The translations under genes and the position numbers were made by a program. From contig CAKRWT010000001.1 of NCBI GenBank assembly GCA_934418125.1, positions 147,647-211,646 on the forward strand: 64,000 bases of DNA. The letters run 5' to 3'. The first letter of the stretch is position 1, and each line of letters begins with the position of its first letter. This document shows positions 8,685-18,418 of the stretch, one piece after another. The notes under the pieces were generated by a model, which was not told the origin of the DNA, did not search any database, and worked only from the letters and a program-made list of their open reading frames with translations. The DNA comes from an uncultured Lachnospiraceae bacterium (GTDB lineage: Bacteria; Bacillota; Clostridia; Lachnospirales; Lachnospiraceae).

Positions 8685-9988
8685 TACAGATAATCCTCTG
8701 TCTGATACTCTTTTCTGTCTAACAATCCTTTAATATCCATTAACACCTTCTGCTTGTGCTTTGGATTGTAGAAGCTGCTGATTTCGTTCTTGCTCAAAGA
8801 TAAGAACTGTTTATGTGCTACTGCGATGATAACCGCATCCACATCTTTTACGGCATCCATCGTCTGGAACGTAATGCCATATAAACGCTTTGCCTCATCT
8901 GCATCTGCTTCCGGGTCTACGACAATAGGCTCAATGCCATATTCGCCCAGCTCTCTGTAAATATCAATTACCTTGGTGTTTCTGGTATCCGGGCAGTTTT
9001 CCTTAAAGGTAAAGCCCAGAATCGCTACCTTGGCATTCTTTACCGGAATGTCTGCCTTAATCAAATCTTTTACCAGACTCTCTGCTACATATTTACCCAT
9101 GTCATCATTGATACGGCGTCCGGATAAGATAATCTGGGAATGATAGCCCAGTTCCTCTGCCTTATACGTCAGATAATAGGGGTCTACACCGATACAATGC
9201 CCTCCTACCAGACCTGGCATGAATTTCAGGAAATTCCATTTGGTTCCGGCCGCTTCCAGTACTGCCTTGGTATCGATTCCCATTCTGTGGAAAATCATGG
9301 AAAGCTCGTTCATGAAAGCAATATTAATATCTCGCTGGCTATTCTCAATTACCTTGGCAGCCTCTGCTACCTTAATAGATTCTGCACGATATACGCCAGC
9401 CTCTACAACCAGCTCGTAGACCTTTGCTACGGTGTCCAGTGTCTCCTCATCCATACCGGATACAATCTTTGTAATGGTTTCCAGTCTATGTACCTTATCG
9501 CCGGGGTTAATACGTTCCGGGGAATATCCAATCTTAAAATCAACACCACATTTCAAACCGGATTCCTTTTCCAGAATCGGCACACAGATATCTTCTGTAA
9601 CACCCGGATATACGGTAGACTCAAATACTACAACAGAGCCTTTTGTCAGATTCTGTCCCAGAATACGGCTGGCTCCCTCCACCGGTGTCAAATCCGGTGT
9701 ATGGTCATCGTTAACCGGTGTTGGTACGGCTACGATATGGAACTTTGCTTCTTTTAACCTGGAAGGGTCTGCTGTGAACTCTACGGTTGTGTTCTTAATT
9801 ACTTCATCTCCTACTTCGTTGGTAGGGTCTACACCATTCTTGTACAGTTCAATCTTCTTCTCATTTAAGTCAAAACCTACTACCTGGATTTTTCTTGCGA
9901 AGGCTACTGCGATAGGCATTCCCACATAACCAAGTCCTACCAATGAAAGCTTCTCTTCGCCATTTACGATTTTCTCATATAATCCCAT
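8672..9988 (-). CDS. tviB: UDP-N-acetylhexosamine 6-dehydrogenase (TviB/WbpO type)
   Basis: A 438-residue UDP-sugar dehydrogenase that oxidises C6 of UDP-GlcNAc or UDP-GalNAc to the uronic acid with two NAD+. It has the Rossmann loop GLGYVGMPIA at residues 18-27, FESTVYPG around 122-129, and the catalytic cysteine block GGHCIGVDPYYL with C265. Best match by eye is the TviB/WbpO group, and a WbpP/TviC-like epimerase lies two genes downstream. The frame is open upstream to 10108 but the ATG at 9988 is correct. It has AAAGGCGG upstream and begins directly before the NAD domain. The preceding gene ends at 10068. Confidence 0.88.
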   Translation of the reverse strand: MGLYEKIVNGEEKLSLVGLGYVGMPIAVAFARKIQVVGFDLNEKKIELYKNGVDPTNEVGDEVIKNTTVEFTADPSRLKEAKFHIVAVPTPVNDDHTPDLTPVEGASRILGQNLTKGSVVVFESTVYPGVTEDICVPILEKESGLKCGVDFKIGYSPERINPGDKVHRLETITKIVSGMDEETLDTVAKVYELVVEAGVYRAESIKVAEAAKVIENSQRDINIAFMNELSMIFHRMGIDTKAVLEAAGTKWNFLKFMPGLVGGHCIGVDPYYLTYKAEELGYHSQIILSGRRINDDMGKYVAESLVKDLIKADIPVKNAKVAILGFTFKENCPDTRNTKVIDIYRELGEYGIEPIVVDPEADADEAKRLYGITFQTMDAVKDVDAVIIAVAHKQFLSLSKNEISSFYNPKHKQKVLMDIKGLLDRKEYQTEDYLYWRL

Positions 9989-10067
9989 GATATTTCCGCC
10001 TTTCTTTTTCCACTTTACTTTTCTATCACACGCAGCCGGTCTGTTACAACCGTTATCTTCCGTATCT

Positions 10068-11153
10068 CTATCGGGAAAGAATCTGATGTACCTCATCCAT
10101 ATAGGCACCTGTTACCAGTTTCCTGTCAAATTCCCTCTCCATTTTTTCTCTTGCTTTCTGTCCCATGTCAGACTGTTTCTCTCTGTCAAGGCTGATAAAC
10201 TGCTGCATTGCCGCTATCAGTTCTTCGGCATTACCCGGTGTGAAACCGAATCCGGTTCTGCCTTCCTCAAAAGCCTCCATACAGCCGCTGATGTTGGAGG
10301 CAATCACCGGTCTCCCCGTAGCCGCCGCTTCAATCAGCGCATTAGACATTCCTTCATGGAAAGAAGCAATCACAATGGCATTTGCCGCTGTCAGGTAAGG
10401 ATGGACTTCTGTATGAAAACCAAGCTGCTTAATCACACCTTCCTCTTCCAGCTCATCTAACATCTGCTGATAATCCTCGTCACAATATCCCAGGATATCA
10501 AAATGTATTTTATCCGTGTGTAATTTTCTTGCCGCCTCTAAGAACTCCAGAATTCCCCGTTCCTTCATCACACGCCCCACGAACAGGAAATGTATCTCAT
10601 CCGACTGCGGATAAGGTTCTTCCTTATGCCGCTCCAGATTGACACCGGAGCCCATAACCATCCGGGTCTTCTTTGCCGTAATACCAAGCCGTTCAAAGAT
10701 TCCCCTGTTTTCCTGATTCTGGAAGAAAATACATTCTGCCTTTTTCAGTCCCATGCGATACATGGTTACAATCAGCTTCCGGAATAATCCGTTTCTGTCA
10801 AAAGCACCACCCAGTCCTGTAATCGTTTCGATATAAGGAACCTTATGGCATCTGGCTGCAAACCCACCATAAATATTGGGCTTAATGGTGTAGGTTACCA
10901 CCAAATCCGGCTTTAACTCCTTCATCATATTACTGTAAGTACGATATAACTTCAAGTCCTCCAGAGGATTTATCCCCCTGCGGTTAATCGCCGTCTGTAT
11001 AATCTGGCAGCCTTCCGCCTCCAGCTCCTTCTTCTTCGTATCATCCGGCATACTGATGAAAACCTGATGTTCCTCTGTCAGTGCCTGTACAAATTCATTG
11101 CGGAAATCGTATAACCCTCCGGAAGAATTTGTCAGAATCAAAACTCTACCCAT
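10068..11153 (-). CDS. pglA: GT4 glycosyltransferase, PglA-like
   Basis: A 361-residue GT-B enzyme. Features are SSGGLYDFRNEF (residues 10-21), YTIKPNIYGG (88-97), GRVMKERG at 193-200 and EGMSNALIEA at 267-276. The TIKPNIYG-type block is characteristic of PglA/CapJ-like transferases, which add the second HexNAc to undecaprenyl-PP-linked bacillosamine-type sugar. Its place two genes after pglC and in line with pglF/pglE agrees with that role. It may alternatively transfer the uronic acid made by the next gene. Confidence 0.78.
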   Translation of the reverse strand: MGRVLILTNSSGGLYDFRNEFVQALTEEHQVFISMPDDTKKKELEAEGCQIIQTAINRRGINPLEDLKLYRTYSNMMKELKPDLVVTYTIKPNIYGGFAARCHKVPYIETITGLGGAFDRNGLFRKLIVTMYRMGLKKAECIFFQNQENRGIFERLGITAKKTRMVMGSGVNLERHKEEPYPQSDEIHFLFVGRVMKERGILEFLEAARKLHTDKIHFDILGYCDEDYQQMLDELEEEGVIKQLGFHTEVHPYLTAANAIVIASFHEGMSNALIEAAATGRPVIASNISGCMEAFEEGRTGFGFTPGNAEELIAAMQQFISLDREKQSDMGQKAREKMEREFDRKLVTGAYMDEVHQILSR

Positions 11154-11179
11154 CTGCTCTTCTCGCCTTCCAATCCCTG

Positions 11180-12163
11180 CTATGGCACAATCGTTTCTCC
11201 GTTCATGTCGCGGATTGCAATTTCGTTATATTTCATCATGCAGATATTCTCTGCATAATTTCCAATCCGTACCTCATTTTCCTGCCCTGCCAGATTGGTT
11301 ATCACTGCTTTTGGCATATTTACGCCACAGGCATAGGCATGAGGATACCCTCCGCCAAACCGGGGATTCACCTCAGAGATATAATAAGTATCCCCTATTT
11401 CAAAAATATCAATATCTATCATACCACGAAAACCGCAATCTTCTGCAAACTTCCGTATCAGTTCAAATAACTTCCCGTCCTTAACCGAAACAGACTTATC
11501 CGTCTCACCGGCACGCATCTTAATTTTCTTCTTAATAAAAATGTCGGTACACTTTCCCGAAATCATGTCAAGGTATACATCTGCACCATATTCCTGTCCG
11601 TCCATAAACTCCTGAATCATCAGGTCGTCATACAAATCAAACAGAACCTCTATTTCCTTGGCACTGTTTACCTTATTGATGTGGATGCTGGCACTTCCCT
11701 TGACCGGCTTTACAAACACCGGGTAGGAAATCTCGCCCCTCTCCACTGCCTGGTAGAAGGCTTCCTTCTCCACATAACATTTTCCGGTAGGAATCTGCAT
11801 TTTCTGTAACAGCTCATACATACGGAACTTATCAAAACAGGTTTCCACCAGGTCATAGTCGGAAATAATCGGTGTGGTTCCCACTGCCAGGAATCTGTCC
11901 CTTTCCTTTGCCAACAGGCTAAGTTCCGGGTCAATCAGCGAAAATACGCCGGTAATCTGTTCCTTTTTACAGATATCCAGAATCACATCCAGATAGTCCG
12001 GTGCCGTAATCCGCGGCACCAGATAGAACGCATCTGCATCATAGACAGCCGGTGCCAGATTACTGCAATCAGTTGCTATAATCCTTCCCTTGTCTCCCAG
12101 TTCCTTTTTAAAATACTGTACTACTTTATCGCGGGTTCCCGCGCTCAATATCAGAATATTCAT
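11180..12163 (-). CDS. ATP-grasp ligase, candidate acyl/aminoacyl transferase for the 4-amino sugar
   Basis: A 327-residue ATP-grasp protein of the CarB/PylC-like group. It has an N-terminal Rossmann-like domain with TDCSNLAPA (31-39), the ATP-binding lysine in VKPVKGSA (K152), KKKIKMRAGET at 211-221, and the metal-binding block SEVNPRFGGGYPHAY at 263-277. ATP-grasp enzymes join a carboxylate to an amine or thiol through an acyl phosphate. The protein aligns end to end with the one at 32464-33429. It overlaps pglC by four bases (ATGA) and lies where a PglD acetyltransferase would be expected. Modification of the 4-amino group with an amino acid is inference only. Confidence 0.8.
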   Translation of the reverse strand: MNILILSAGTRDKVVQYFKKELGDKGRIIATDCSNLAPAVYDADAFYLVPRITAPDYLDVILDICKKEQITGVFSLIDPELSLLAKERDRFLAVGTTPIISDYDLVETCFDKFRMYELLQKMQIPTGKCYVEKEAFYQAVERGEISYPVFVKPVKGSASIHINKVNSAKEIEVLFDLYDDLMIQEFMDGQEYGADVYLDMISGKCTDIFIKKKIKMRAGETDKSVSVKDGKLFELIRKFAEDCGFRGMIDIDIFEIGDTYYISEVNPRFGGGYPHAYACGVNMPKAVITNLAGQENEVRIGNYAENICMMKYNEIAIRDMNGETIVP

Positions 12164-12810
12164 TCATCAGCCCTCAGTTTTCCGGTTTCTTCCAATCTCT
12201 GCCTGCGGATTTGTGCAAAATTTCCCTCCACCGCATTGGTATCCTCCGCTACTTCATCCGTATGTCCCAATACGGTTTTGACCGTCAGCCAGATTACCTT
12301 CATATCCATGGCAAAAGACAGATGTTCCACATATTCGACATCCTTATCCATTCTTCTGTCCCAGTCAATGAAATTCCTTCCACTTACCTGTGCCAGCCCT
12401 GTCAGTCCGGGACGCACCGAATGTCTCAGCTTCTCCCGCTTACTGTAGTAAGGCAGATAGGATACCAACAATGGTCTTGGACCGATAATGCTCATATCCC
12501 CTTTCAGAATATTAAACAGCTCCGGCAGTTCATCCAGACTGGTTCCCCGCAGGAATTTTCCAAATTTTGTCAGACGTACTGCATCGGGCAGAAGCTCTCC
12601 TTTTTCATCCCGCTCGTCTGTCATCGTCCGGAACTTGCACAGTGTAAAAATCTTCTCATCCTTCCCAGGTCTTTCCTGATGGAAAATAACCGGGCTGCCC
12701 AGCTTTCCCCGCACCAGAATGGTAAGTACCAGTAACAGGGGACTTAAAAGGATAATGGCACATAGTGACAGAAGAAAATCCAGACACCTTTTCACCCATT
12801 TCTTATACAT
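12160..12810 (-). CDS. pglC: Initiating phosphoglycosyl transferase, PglC-like
   Basis: A 216-residue monotopic phosphoglycosyl transferase. It has an N-terminal re-entrant membrane helix (about residues 8-33), VIFHQERPGK at 41-50, CKFRTM at 58-63, the catalytic Asp-Glu pair in SLDELPEL (93-94), IIGPRPL at 108-114, and RPGLTGLAQVSGRN at 133-146. The short form matches PglC, which transfers diNAc-bacillosamine-1-P or a related 4-amino-6-deoxy sugar phosphate to undecaprenyl phosphate. It sits directly after pglE. A second initiating enzyme of the long WbaP type is at 51099-52496. Confidence 0.9.
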   Translation of the reverse strand: MYKKWVKRCLDFLLSLCAIILLSPLLLVLTILVRGKLGSPVIFHQERPGKDEKIFTLCKFRTMTDERDEKGELLPDAVRLTKFGKFLRGTSLDELPELFNILKGDMSIIGPRPLLVSYLPYYSKREKLRHSVRPGLTGLAQVSGRNFIDWDRRMDKDVEYVEHLSFAMDMKVIWLTVKTVLGHTDEVAEDTNAVEGNFAQIRRQRLEETGKLRADE

Positions 12811-12831
12811 AGTTTTCCCTTCGCCTATTTT

Positions 12832-13965
12832 CTACTTACCAAAGCACCTTCTGACCGTAGCAATAATCAATTCCATGTCTTCCGGTGTATTCTTAATATC
12901 ACTTGGCAGGCACAGACCTCTTTCAAAAATATCTGTTCCCACGCTGCTGCCATCCGGATAATACGGAATAAAATCATACTCTGCGAATACCGGCTGTAAA
13001 TGCATCGGTTTCCAGATAGGTCTGCTCTCAATGTTCTCTTCTGCCAGGGCATCCATGACCATATCCGGCGTTACCTTGCAGCCAGATGCAATGGTCATGC
13101 AGGATAACCAGTTATTAGCGTCGCCGTCCGGATTCATGGGATTCATGGTAATCTCTTCCACATCGGCAAATGCCTCTTTGTACTGCGCATAAATAGCCTT
13201 CTTTAATGCCTTATGCTCCTCCAGGTGCAATAACTGTCCTCTTCCGATTCCCGCTGTGATATTGCTCATACGATAGTTATATCCTATTTGAGAATGCTGA
13301 TAATATCTTGCAGGGTCACGCGCCTGGGTCGCCAAGAAGGTGGCGCGTTTGGTTGCCTCTTCGTCAGCAGATACCAGCATTCCGCCGCCGGAAGTGGTAA
13401 TAATCTTATTTCCATTAAAGGAATAAATGCCATATTTTCCAAAAGTTCCTGTGTGTTTTCCCTTGTAGGTACTGCTCAAAGACTCTGCGGCATCCTCTAT
13501 CAAAGGTACATTATGTTCCTGACAGATTGCCATAATCGCATCCAGTCTGGCAGGTGTGCCATACAGATGCACACAGATAACTGCCTTGGGATTGGGATAT
13601 TTTTCAAACGCTTTCTCCAAGGCCTCCGGTGACATGTTCCAGGTATCCGGCTCCGCATCGATAAAAACAGGTGTTGCTTTCTCATAAACGATGGGGTTAC
13701 AGGTTGCCGAAAAAGTCAAATCAGAAACAAATACAATATCTCCCTGTTGGATATCCAAAAGCTTTAAGGATAGATGGATGGCTGCTGTTCCCGCACTTAA
13801 TGCCGCAGCGTGACCACAGGATGTATACTCTGCCATCTCCTTTTCAAAAGCATTGACATTTGGCCCTAAGGGAGCTACCCAGTTGGTGTCAAATGCTTCC
13901 TTGATAAATTTCTGTTCCTCTCCATGCATGGTAGGACTGGACAAATAGATTCGTTTCCTCTCCAT
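12832..13965 (-). CDS. pglE: UDP-4-amino-4,6-dideoxy-HexNAc aminotransferase, PglE-like
   Basis: A 377-residue DegT/DnrJ/EryC1 PLP aminotransferase. It starts RKRIYLSSPTMHGEE, has SAGTAAIH at residues 57-64, IEDAAESLSS at 156-165, and the Schiff-base lysine K187 in SFNGNKIITTSGGG. That last block is diagnostic for PglE-type enzymes, which aminate the 4-keto product of PglF with glutamate. The ATG has CAGGAGGCAG upstream. It is 14 bases from pglF and followed by pglC, so it is part of the bacillosamine-type module. Confidence 0.9.
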   Translation of the reverse strand: MERKRIYLSSPTMHGEEQKFIKEAFDTNWVAPLGPNVNAFEKEMAEYTSCGHAAALSAGTAAIHLSLKLLDIQQGDIVFVSDLTFSATCNPIVYEKATPVFIDAEPDTWNMSPEALEKAFEKYPNPKAVICVHLYGTPARLDAIMAICQEHNVPLIEDAAESLSSTYKGKHTGTFGKYGIYSFNGNKIITTSGGGMLVSADEEATKRATFLATQARDPARYYQHSQIGYNYRMSNITAGIGRGQLLHLEEHKALKKAIYAQYKEAFADVEEITMNPMNPDGDANNWLSCMTIASGCKVTPDMVMDALAEENIESRPIWKPMHLQPVFAEYDFIPYYPDGSSVGTDIFERGLCLPSDIKNTPEDMELIIATVRRCFGK

Positions 13966-13979
13966 AACTGCCTCCTGTT

Positions 13980-15869
13980 TTACTGTGCCTTCCGGTAATG
14001 ATAGGTTGGCACAATTTTCTGTATCAGTGGTCTGATATCAGAACTCTCAATCTGACTTTCGTCCTTCAATTCCTTTAACTGTGCAAAAAATTCCTGCTCA
14101 TCTAACTCAATCGGCTTGCCGATATGAATCAGCTTATTGGCGGTTTCCTTCATGCCCTCTTCATCCATCAGCAGCTCTTCATACAGCTTCTCTCCGGGAC
14201 GAAGTCCTGTAAATTCAATCTTAATATCTTCTCCTACACGATAGCCCGATAACTTAATCAGGTTCTCTGCCAGGGTCAGAATCTTAACCGGCTCTCCCAT
14301 ATCCAGGACGAAAATTTCTCCACCTTTGGCATAGGCTCCCGCCTGCAATACCAAAGATACCGCTTCCGGTATGGTCATGAAATAACGGATAATATCCGGA
14401 TGGGTAACCGTAACCGGTCCCCCCGCAGCAATCTGCTTACGGAACAATGGAATGACACTGCCATTACTTCCTAATACATTACCAAATCTTACTGCTACAA
14501 ACTCGGTATCATAATGCTTGTCAAAGGTCTGGATGATCATTTCACAGATTCGTTTGCTGGCTCCCATGATATTCGTAGGATTTACCGCCTTATCTGTGGA
14601 AATCATAACAAATCTCTGCACACCGCTCATGGCGGCTGCCTGCGCTGTCTTAAACGTGCCAAAGACATTGTTCTTGATTGCCTCGGTAGGGCTGTCCTCC
14701 ATCAGTGGCACATGCTTATGGGCCGCCGCATGGTACACAATGTCCGGCTTGTATCTGGAACAGATATAGTTCATACGGTTCGTATTTCTGACCGATGCAA
14801 TGAGCACCACCAGATCCAGCTCCGGATACTTCTGTTTCAGTTCCTGCTGTACGTCATAAACACTGTTTTCATAAATATCAATAATAATCAGCTGTTTCGG
14901 CTTGTGTGCCGCAATCTGCCGGCACAGCTCGCTGCCAATGGAACCGCCGCCACCGGTTACCAGTACCTTCTTATTCTGGACATATCCCAGAATCGAATTC
15001 ATATCAACCGTAATCGGCTCACGTCCCAGTAAATCCTCTACTTCCACATCACGCAGCTTGCTGACATTCACTTCTCCGTTTACCAGCTGGTACATACCCG
15101 GCAGAGAACGCAGCTTGCAGTTCGTATCCTTACAGATTTCCAGTATTTTCCGGATTTCTGCCCTGCTGGCCGAAGGCATTGCCACAATAATCTCGTCTAC
15201 TTCATATAAATCGGCACACTCTACAATCTTATCCCGTCCGCCGACAACCTTAATGCCCTGAATATATCTTCCCCATTTTCCCTTATCATCATCAATAATA
15301 CATTTGATAACCATGGTGGAGAAATTACTGTTTACAATCTCTTTGATAATGACATTGGCGGCTTCACCCGCACCAATTACCATAACCGAAATACGGTTCT
15401 TTTTATTCTGCTGCTTATGCTTAAGCCCCCGGAAAAAGCGGTAGGAAAAACGGCTGGCAAAAATACAGCTGACTAACAGGAACATATACAGAAGATAATA
15501 GCTCTTCGGTACGGCCTGTTCACTGCCTCTTCGGAAAAACTGCATACCCAGACCATTTAAAATGGTAGAGGTCACGCAGGCAACGATAATATTCTGTAAT
15601 TCGTTTTCGCCCGCAAACGCCCACAGGCTGCTGTACAGGCGGAAAAAGTAGAATACCACCAGTGTAAGCAGAATATTAATCGGCATAAAATACTCGATGG
15701 GCTGCATGAAATGTTCCGGTATGGACTCTATATGGAACTCATACCGGGCAATAATCGCCAGATAGCTTGCCAGAATCACGCTGATAACATCGTAGATAAT
15801 CAATGCAGTTCTTCTATAGAATAATTTTACATTAAATGGGTGTTTCTTTTCTTTCATATCTCTATCCAT
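13980..15869 (-). CDS. pglF: UDP-GlcNAc 4,6-dehydratase, membrane-bound PglF/CapD type
   Basis: A 629-residue protein of the long PglF/CapD class. It has four N-terminal membrane helices (about residues 20-145), a CoA-binding-like Rossmann domain with VIGAGEAA (164-171), then the catalytic SDR domain with GGGGSIGSEL at 306-315 and STDKAVNPTNIMGASK at 424-439. The active-site Met-x3-Lys in place of Tyr-x3-Lys is normal for this class. It makes UDP-4-keto-6-deoxy-GlcNAc for the next gene. A weak ribosome site precedes the ATG at 15869. A second ATG at 15857 is possible. Confidence 0.9.
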   Translation of the reverse strand: MDRDMKEKKHPFNVKLFYRRTALIIYDVISVILASYLAIIARYEFHIESIPEHFMQPIEYFMPINILLTLVVFYFFRLYSSLWAFAGENELQNIIVACVTSTILNGLGMQFFRRGSEQAVPKSYYLLYMFLLVSCIFASRFSYRFFRGLKHKQQNKKNRISVMVIGAGEAANVIIKEIVNSNFSTMVIKCIIDDDKGKWGRYIQGIKVVGGRDKIVECADLYEVDEIIVAMPSASRAEIRKILEICKDTNCKLRSLPGMYQLVNGEVNVSKLRDVEVEDLLGREPITVDMNSILGYVQNKKVLVTGGGGSIGSELCRQIAAHKPKQLIIIDIYENSVYDVQQELKQKYPELDLVVLIASVRNTNRMNYICSRYKPDIVYHAAAHKHVPLMEDSPTEAIKNNVFGTFKTAQAAAMSGVQRFVMISTDKAVNPTNIMGASKRICEMIIQTFDKHYDTEFVAVRFGNVLGSNGSVIPLFRKQIAAGGPVTVTHPDIIRYFMTIPEAVSLVLQAGAYAKGGEIFVLDMGEPVKILTLAENLIKLSGYRVGEDIKIEFTGLRPGEKLYEELLMDEEGMKETANKLIHIGKPIELDEQEFFAQLKELKDESQIESSDIRPLIQKIVPTYHYRKAQ

Positions 15870-15873
15870 TTTC

Positions 15874-18366
15874 TTACACTGTTTTCTTTTCCTGCTGTAA
15901 CAGCGGCGCCAATGTCAGTAACAGACAATAGGCAATCGGGCAGCAGGGATGGAAAATCCATTCTGTCAGTCCCGCAACGGCGAACAATACCAGAATCGCT
16001 AATGGTAATGCCGCACAGGAAACATCCTCTTTCCTCCTGTGATAATAAATCATCCCCTGCACAAAAGTTCCCGCTCCTAACAGGATAAACACAAGCCCCA
16101 CATAAATACCATGGTCATAAGCCACCTGTAAATAAATATTATGGGCATGTACAATATAATTTCCATCAGGCAGCATAATTCCCATATCATCGTGCCCGAA
16201 GGTATTTAACCGTTCATAGTAAGTCCTGAAAATTTCCAGTCTTCCGTTGGCGTAAGAGTCCTCACCCTCATCCTCTGTAACCGTTTCCGGTCCGGCAGCC
16301 ATATCTTCTGCGGAAACAAGCAGTATCCTGCCTGTCTGTTCCAGAAGTGGAGAATCTATCCGGTTATCCCCATACATGTGCTCATAGTTGGTGGTCTTTA
16401 AGCACTTCTCTTCCGGGATTCCCAGAACCTTCATCTCGAATACCTGTACAAAACGCTGAATCGTAATGTAATACCAGGAATTCATATCCCTGCCGTGCAT
16501 AATCTCTGTCGGCAGTTCCTCAATCTCATGTACCCTGGGGTCTGCCGTCACAGAAGGAATCAGACGCTGTGCCGTAAAAATAATCGGAAAGCATACCAGA
16601 ATGGCTGCCACCGTAAGTCCTGCCGCCTTGAAAATCTGTATCCATCTTTGCGACAGGGAGAAGCAGCACACCGGAATCACAATAAGTGCTGTTACTACCA
16701 TCGCCAGATACCCGGTTCTCGACAGGGTAAATAACAGATACACCGAAGAAGCACCTAACAGGAATAATTCCTTATAAACACCTGCCAGTCCCGGACATCT
16801 CCGATAGGCATCCAGGAATTTGACCAACGCAGCAGTCACTACCAGTGCCAGATAAACCGCAGCGATAGTTACCGTATGGAAAATAAACGGATACCGGTAA
16901 TACTGATAAAACATATAAGGTCTGTGTAAGAAACAATAGACCATCATAACCATAAAGTGGAATAAAATACCATTGCAGATATTTTGTAACAGATACCGCC
17001 TCTTATCCCACCCGGACATTCTCAGATAATACAATACAAAAGCGCATACCAGATAAATGGGCCATCCCCTGGTATTGCGGTAAAGAATAATCAGGGCAAA
17101 AAACGCTGCCACCAGGACACCATACCAGATGGAAAATCTGCCAATCTGCCTGCGTACCAGCATGGAAATCGTATTAAGCAGGATAAAACCGGTCAGCACC
17201 GCTACCCACACGGTCAGTTTTACGACCAGGATTTCCTGTTCTTCCTGCACCTCCAGGGCTGCCACTGCCTGATTATAATAGCGTACCCCAAAAATCAGCG
17301 CAAACACCCCATAGATGCCATTATATAAATTAAAAATTTCTTCTTTCCGATAAGTCACAATCAATGCCAGGGCAAAGAAAATCAATACCTGCCGATAGGC
17401 AATGGTGTGATGGATTTCATATAACCCATTCATATAATTACAGCATGCCCAGATAGCTCCGGCAAACATCCCCGCCTGAAGATACCCCTGCCACCGGTCT
17501 TTTAAGAAGGTCAGGATACCATCCGTAGAAGCCAGTCCGGCACGATTATGGTTTATGCTGTAAAACAGCACCAGGGCGATAAGGATAATACTGATTTCAT
17601 AGAACAGAATGGAAACTGCATCTTCCGTATAAAGCTTACATGGCCACACAGAAACCATGGCTGCCACGGTTATCACTGCAATCACCGGATTTGCCACAGC
17701 CTTGAAAGTCTGCTCCACGGTAACTAACCAGTTCTTCGCCGGGTGCTTTCTGTAGTATCTGCTGCTGCCATAAGTAACACAAACTGCAAACAGCACTAAC
17801 AGGGCATCACATAATAATGTTTTGCCCTTCCTTAATGGTACTTCGTAATCATATTCTGCCACCATACAATGTTCCGTGTCTTCCACATTACCATAATACA
17901 GTGTCCCATTATAGATATTGCCACATTCTTCGGTATTCTCGTAGGCTACCCGCAGCGGTGTTTCCAGTCCCTGCACCAGGAAATAATACTCCCTGCCCAC
18001 TTCCGTATCCAGATTTACCTGCACCTTACAGTATCCCGGTATTTCCTTCATATCCGCAGTGCTTACTACCTGTTGCAGCACAATGTTCATAGACGCATCA
18101 TAGAGGACGAAGTTAAAAGTTTCCCCCACCGTTCCCTCACTGAAATAGATTGCAATCTCTTTCAGTCTGTCGTACTGCGCAATAAACATCTGCTTTACCA
18201 CATAACCGGAAGTAATTTCCTCCGACTGGGCAACAATCTTCTTATTCGATGCCGAAACAACCGTTTCCTTCACAAGCCGCAAAGGCCACAGGGAAAGAAT
18301 CACTGCTACGGCAATTATCCAGACAACACTGCACAGAGCGCGCCTTTTATCCATAATTTTATTCAT
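15874..18366 (-). CDS. O-antigen polymerase/ligase-like membrane protein (Wzy/WaaL type)
   Basis: An 830-residue multi-pass protein with an N-terminal anchor, an outside beta-rich domain at about residues 45-175, and then many membrane helices. Near the C-terminus the stretch HAHNIYLQVAYDHGIYVG carries the H-x-N-x-x-L-x3-x-x-x-G motif of O-antigen ligases and polymerases. Such proteins join or polymerise undecaprenyl-PP-linked glycans outside the membrane. It lies directly before pglF, so it is the likely polymerase or ligase of the bacillosamine-initiated glycan. Polymerase and ligase functions cannot be separated by sequence. Confidence 0.78.
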   Translation of the reverse strand: MNKIMDKRRALCSVVWIIAVAVILSLWPLRLVKETVVSASNKKIVAQSEEITSGYVVKQMFIAQYDRLKEIAIYFSEGTVGETFNFVLYDASMNIVLQQVVSTADMKEIPGYCKVQVNLDTEVGREYYFLVQGLETPLRVAYENTEECGNIYNGTLYYGNVEDTEHCMVAEYDYEVPLRKGKTLLCDALLVLFAVCVTYGSSRYYRKHPAKNWLVTVEQTFKAVANPVIAVITVAAMVSVWPCKLYTEDAVSILFYEISIILIALVLFYSINHNRAGLASTDGILTFLKDRWQGYLQAGMFAGAIWACCNYMNGLYEIHHTIAYRQVLIFFALALIVTYRKEEIFNLYNGIYGVFALIFGVRYYNQAVAALEVQEEQEILVVKLTVWVAVLTGFILLNTISMLVRRQIGRFSIWYGVLVAAFFALIILYRNTRGWPIYLVCAFVLYYLRMSGWDKRRYLLQNICNGILFHFMVMMVYCFLHRPYMFYQYYRYPFIFHTVTIAAVYLALVVTAALVKFLDAYRRCPGLAGVYKELFLLGASSVYLLFTLSRTGYLAMVVTALIVIPVCCFSLSQRWIQIFKAAGLTVAAILVCFPIIFTAQRLIPSVTADPRVHEIEELPTEIMHGRDMNSWYYITIQRFVQVFEMKVLGIPEEKCLKTTNYEHMYGDNRIDSPLLEQTGRILLVSAEDMAAGPETVTEDEGEDSYANGRLEIFRTYYERLNTFGHDDMGIMLPDGNYIVHAHNIYLQVAYDHGIYVGLVFILLGAGTFVQGMIYYHRRKEDVSCAALPLAILVLFAVAGLTEWIFHPCCPIAYCLLLTLAPLLQQEKKTV

Positions 18367-18418
18367 TTTCCATATCCTGACTCATTTAGGCACACTATGC
18401 CAACTTAATAATCATTGC

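Noticed and set aside
9140-9757. Long plus-strand open frame opposite the UDP-HexNAc dehydrogenase
   Set aside because: It is antisense to a well-supported gene, lacks a ribosome site and shows no recognisable domain.
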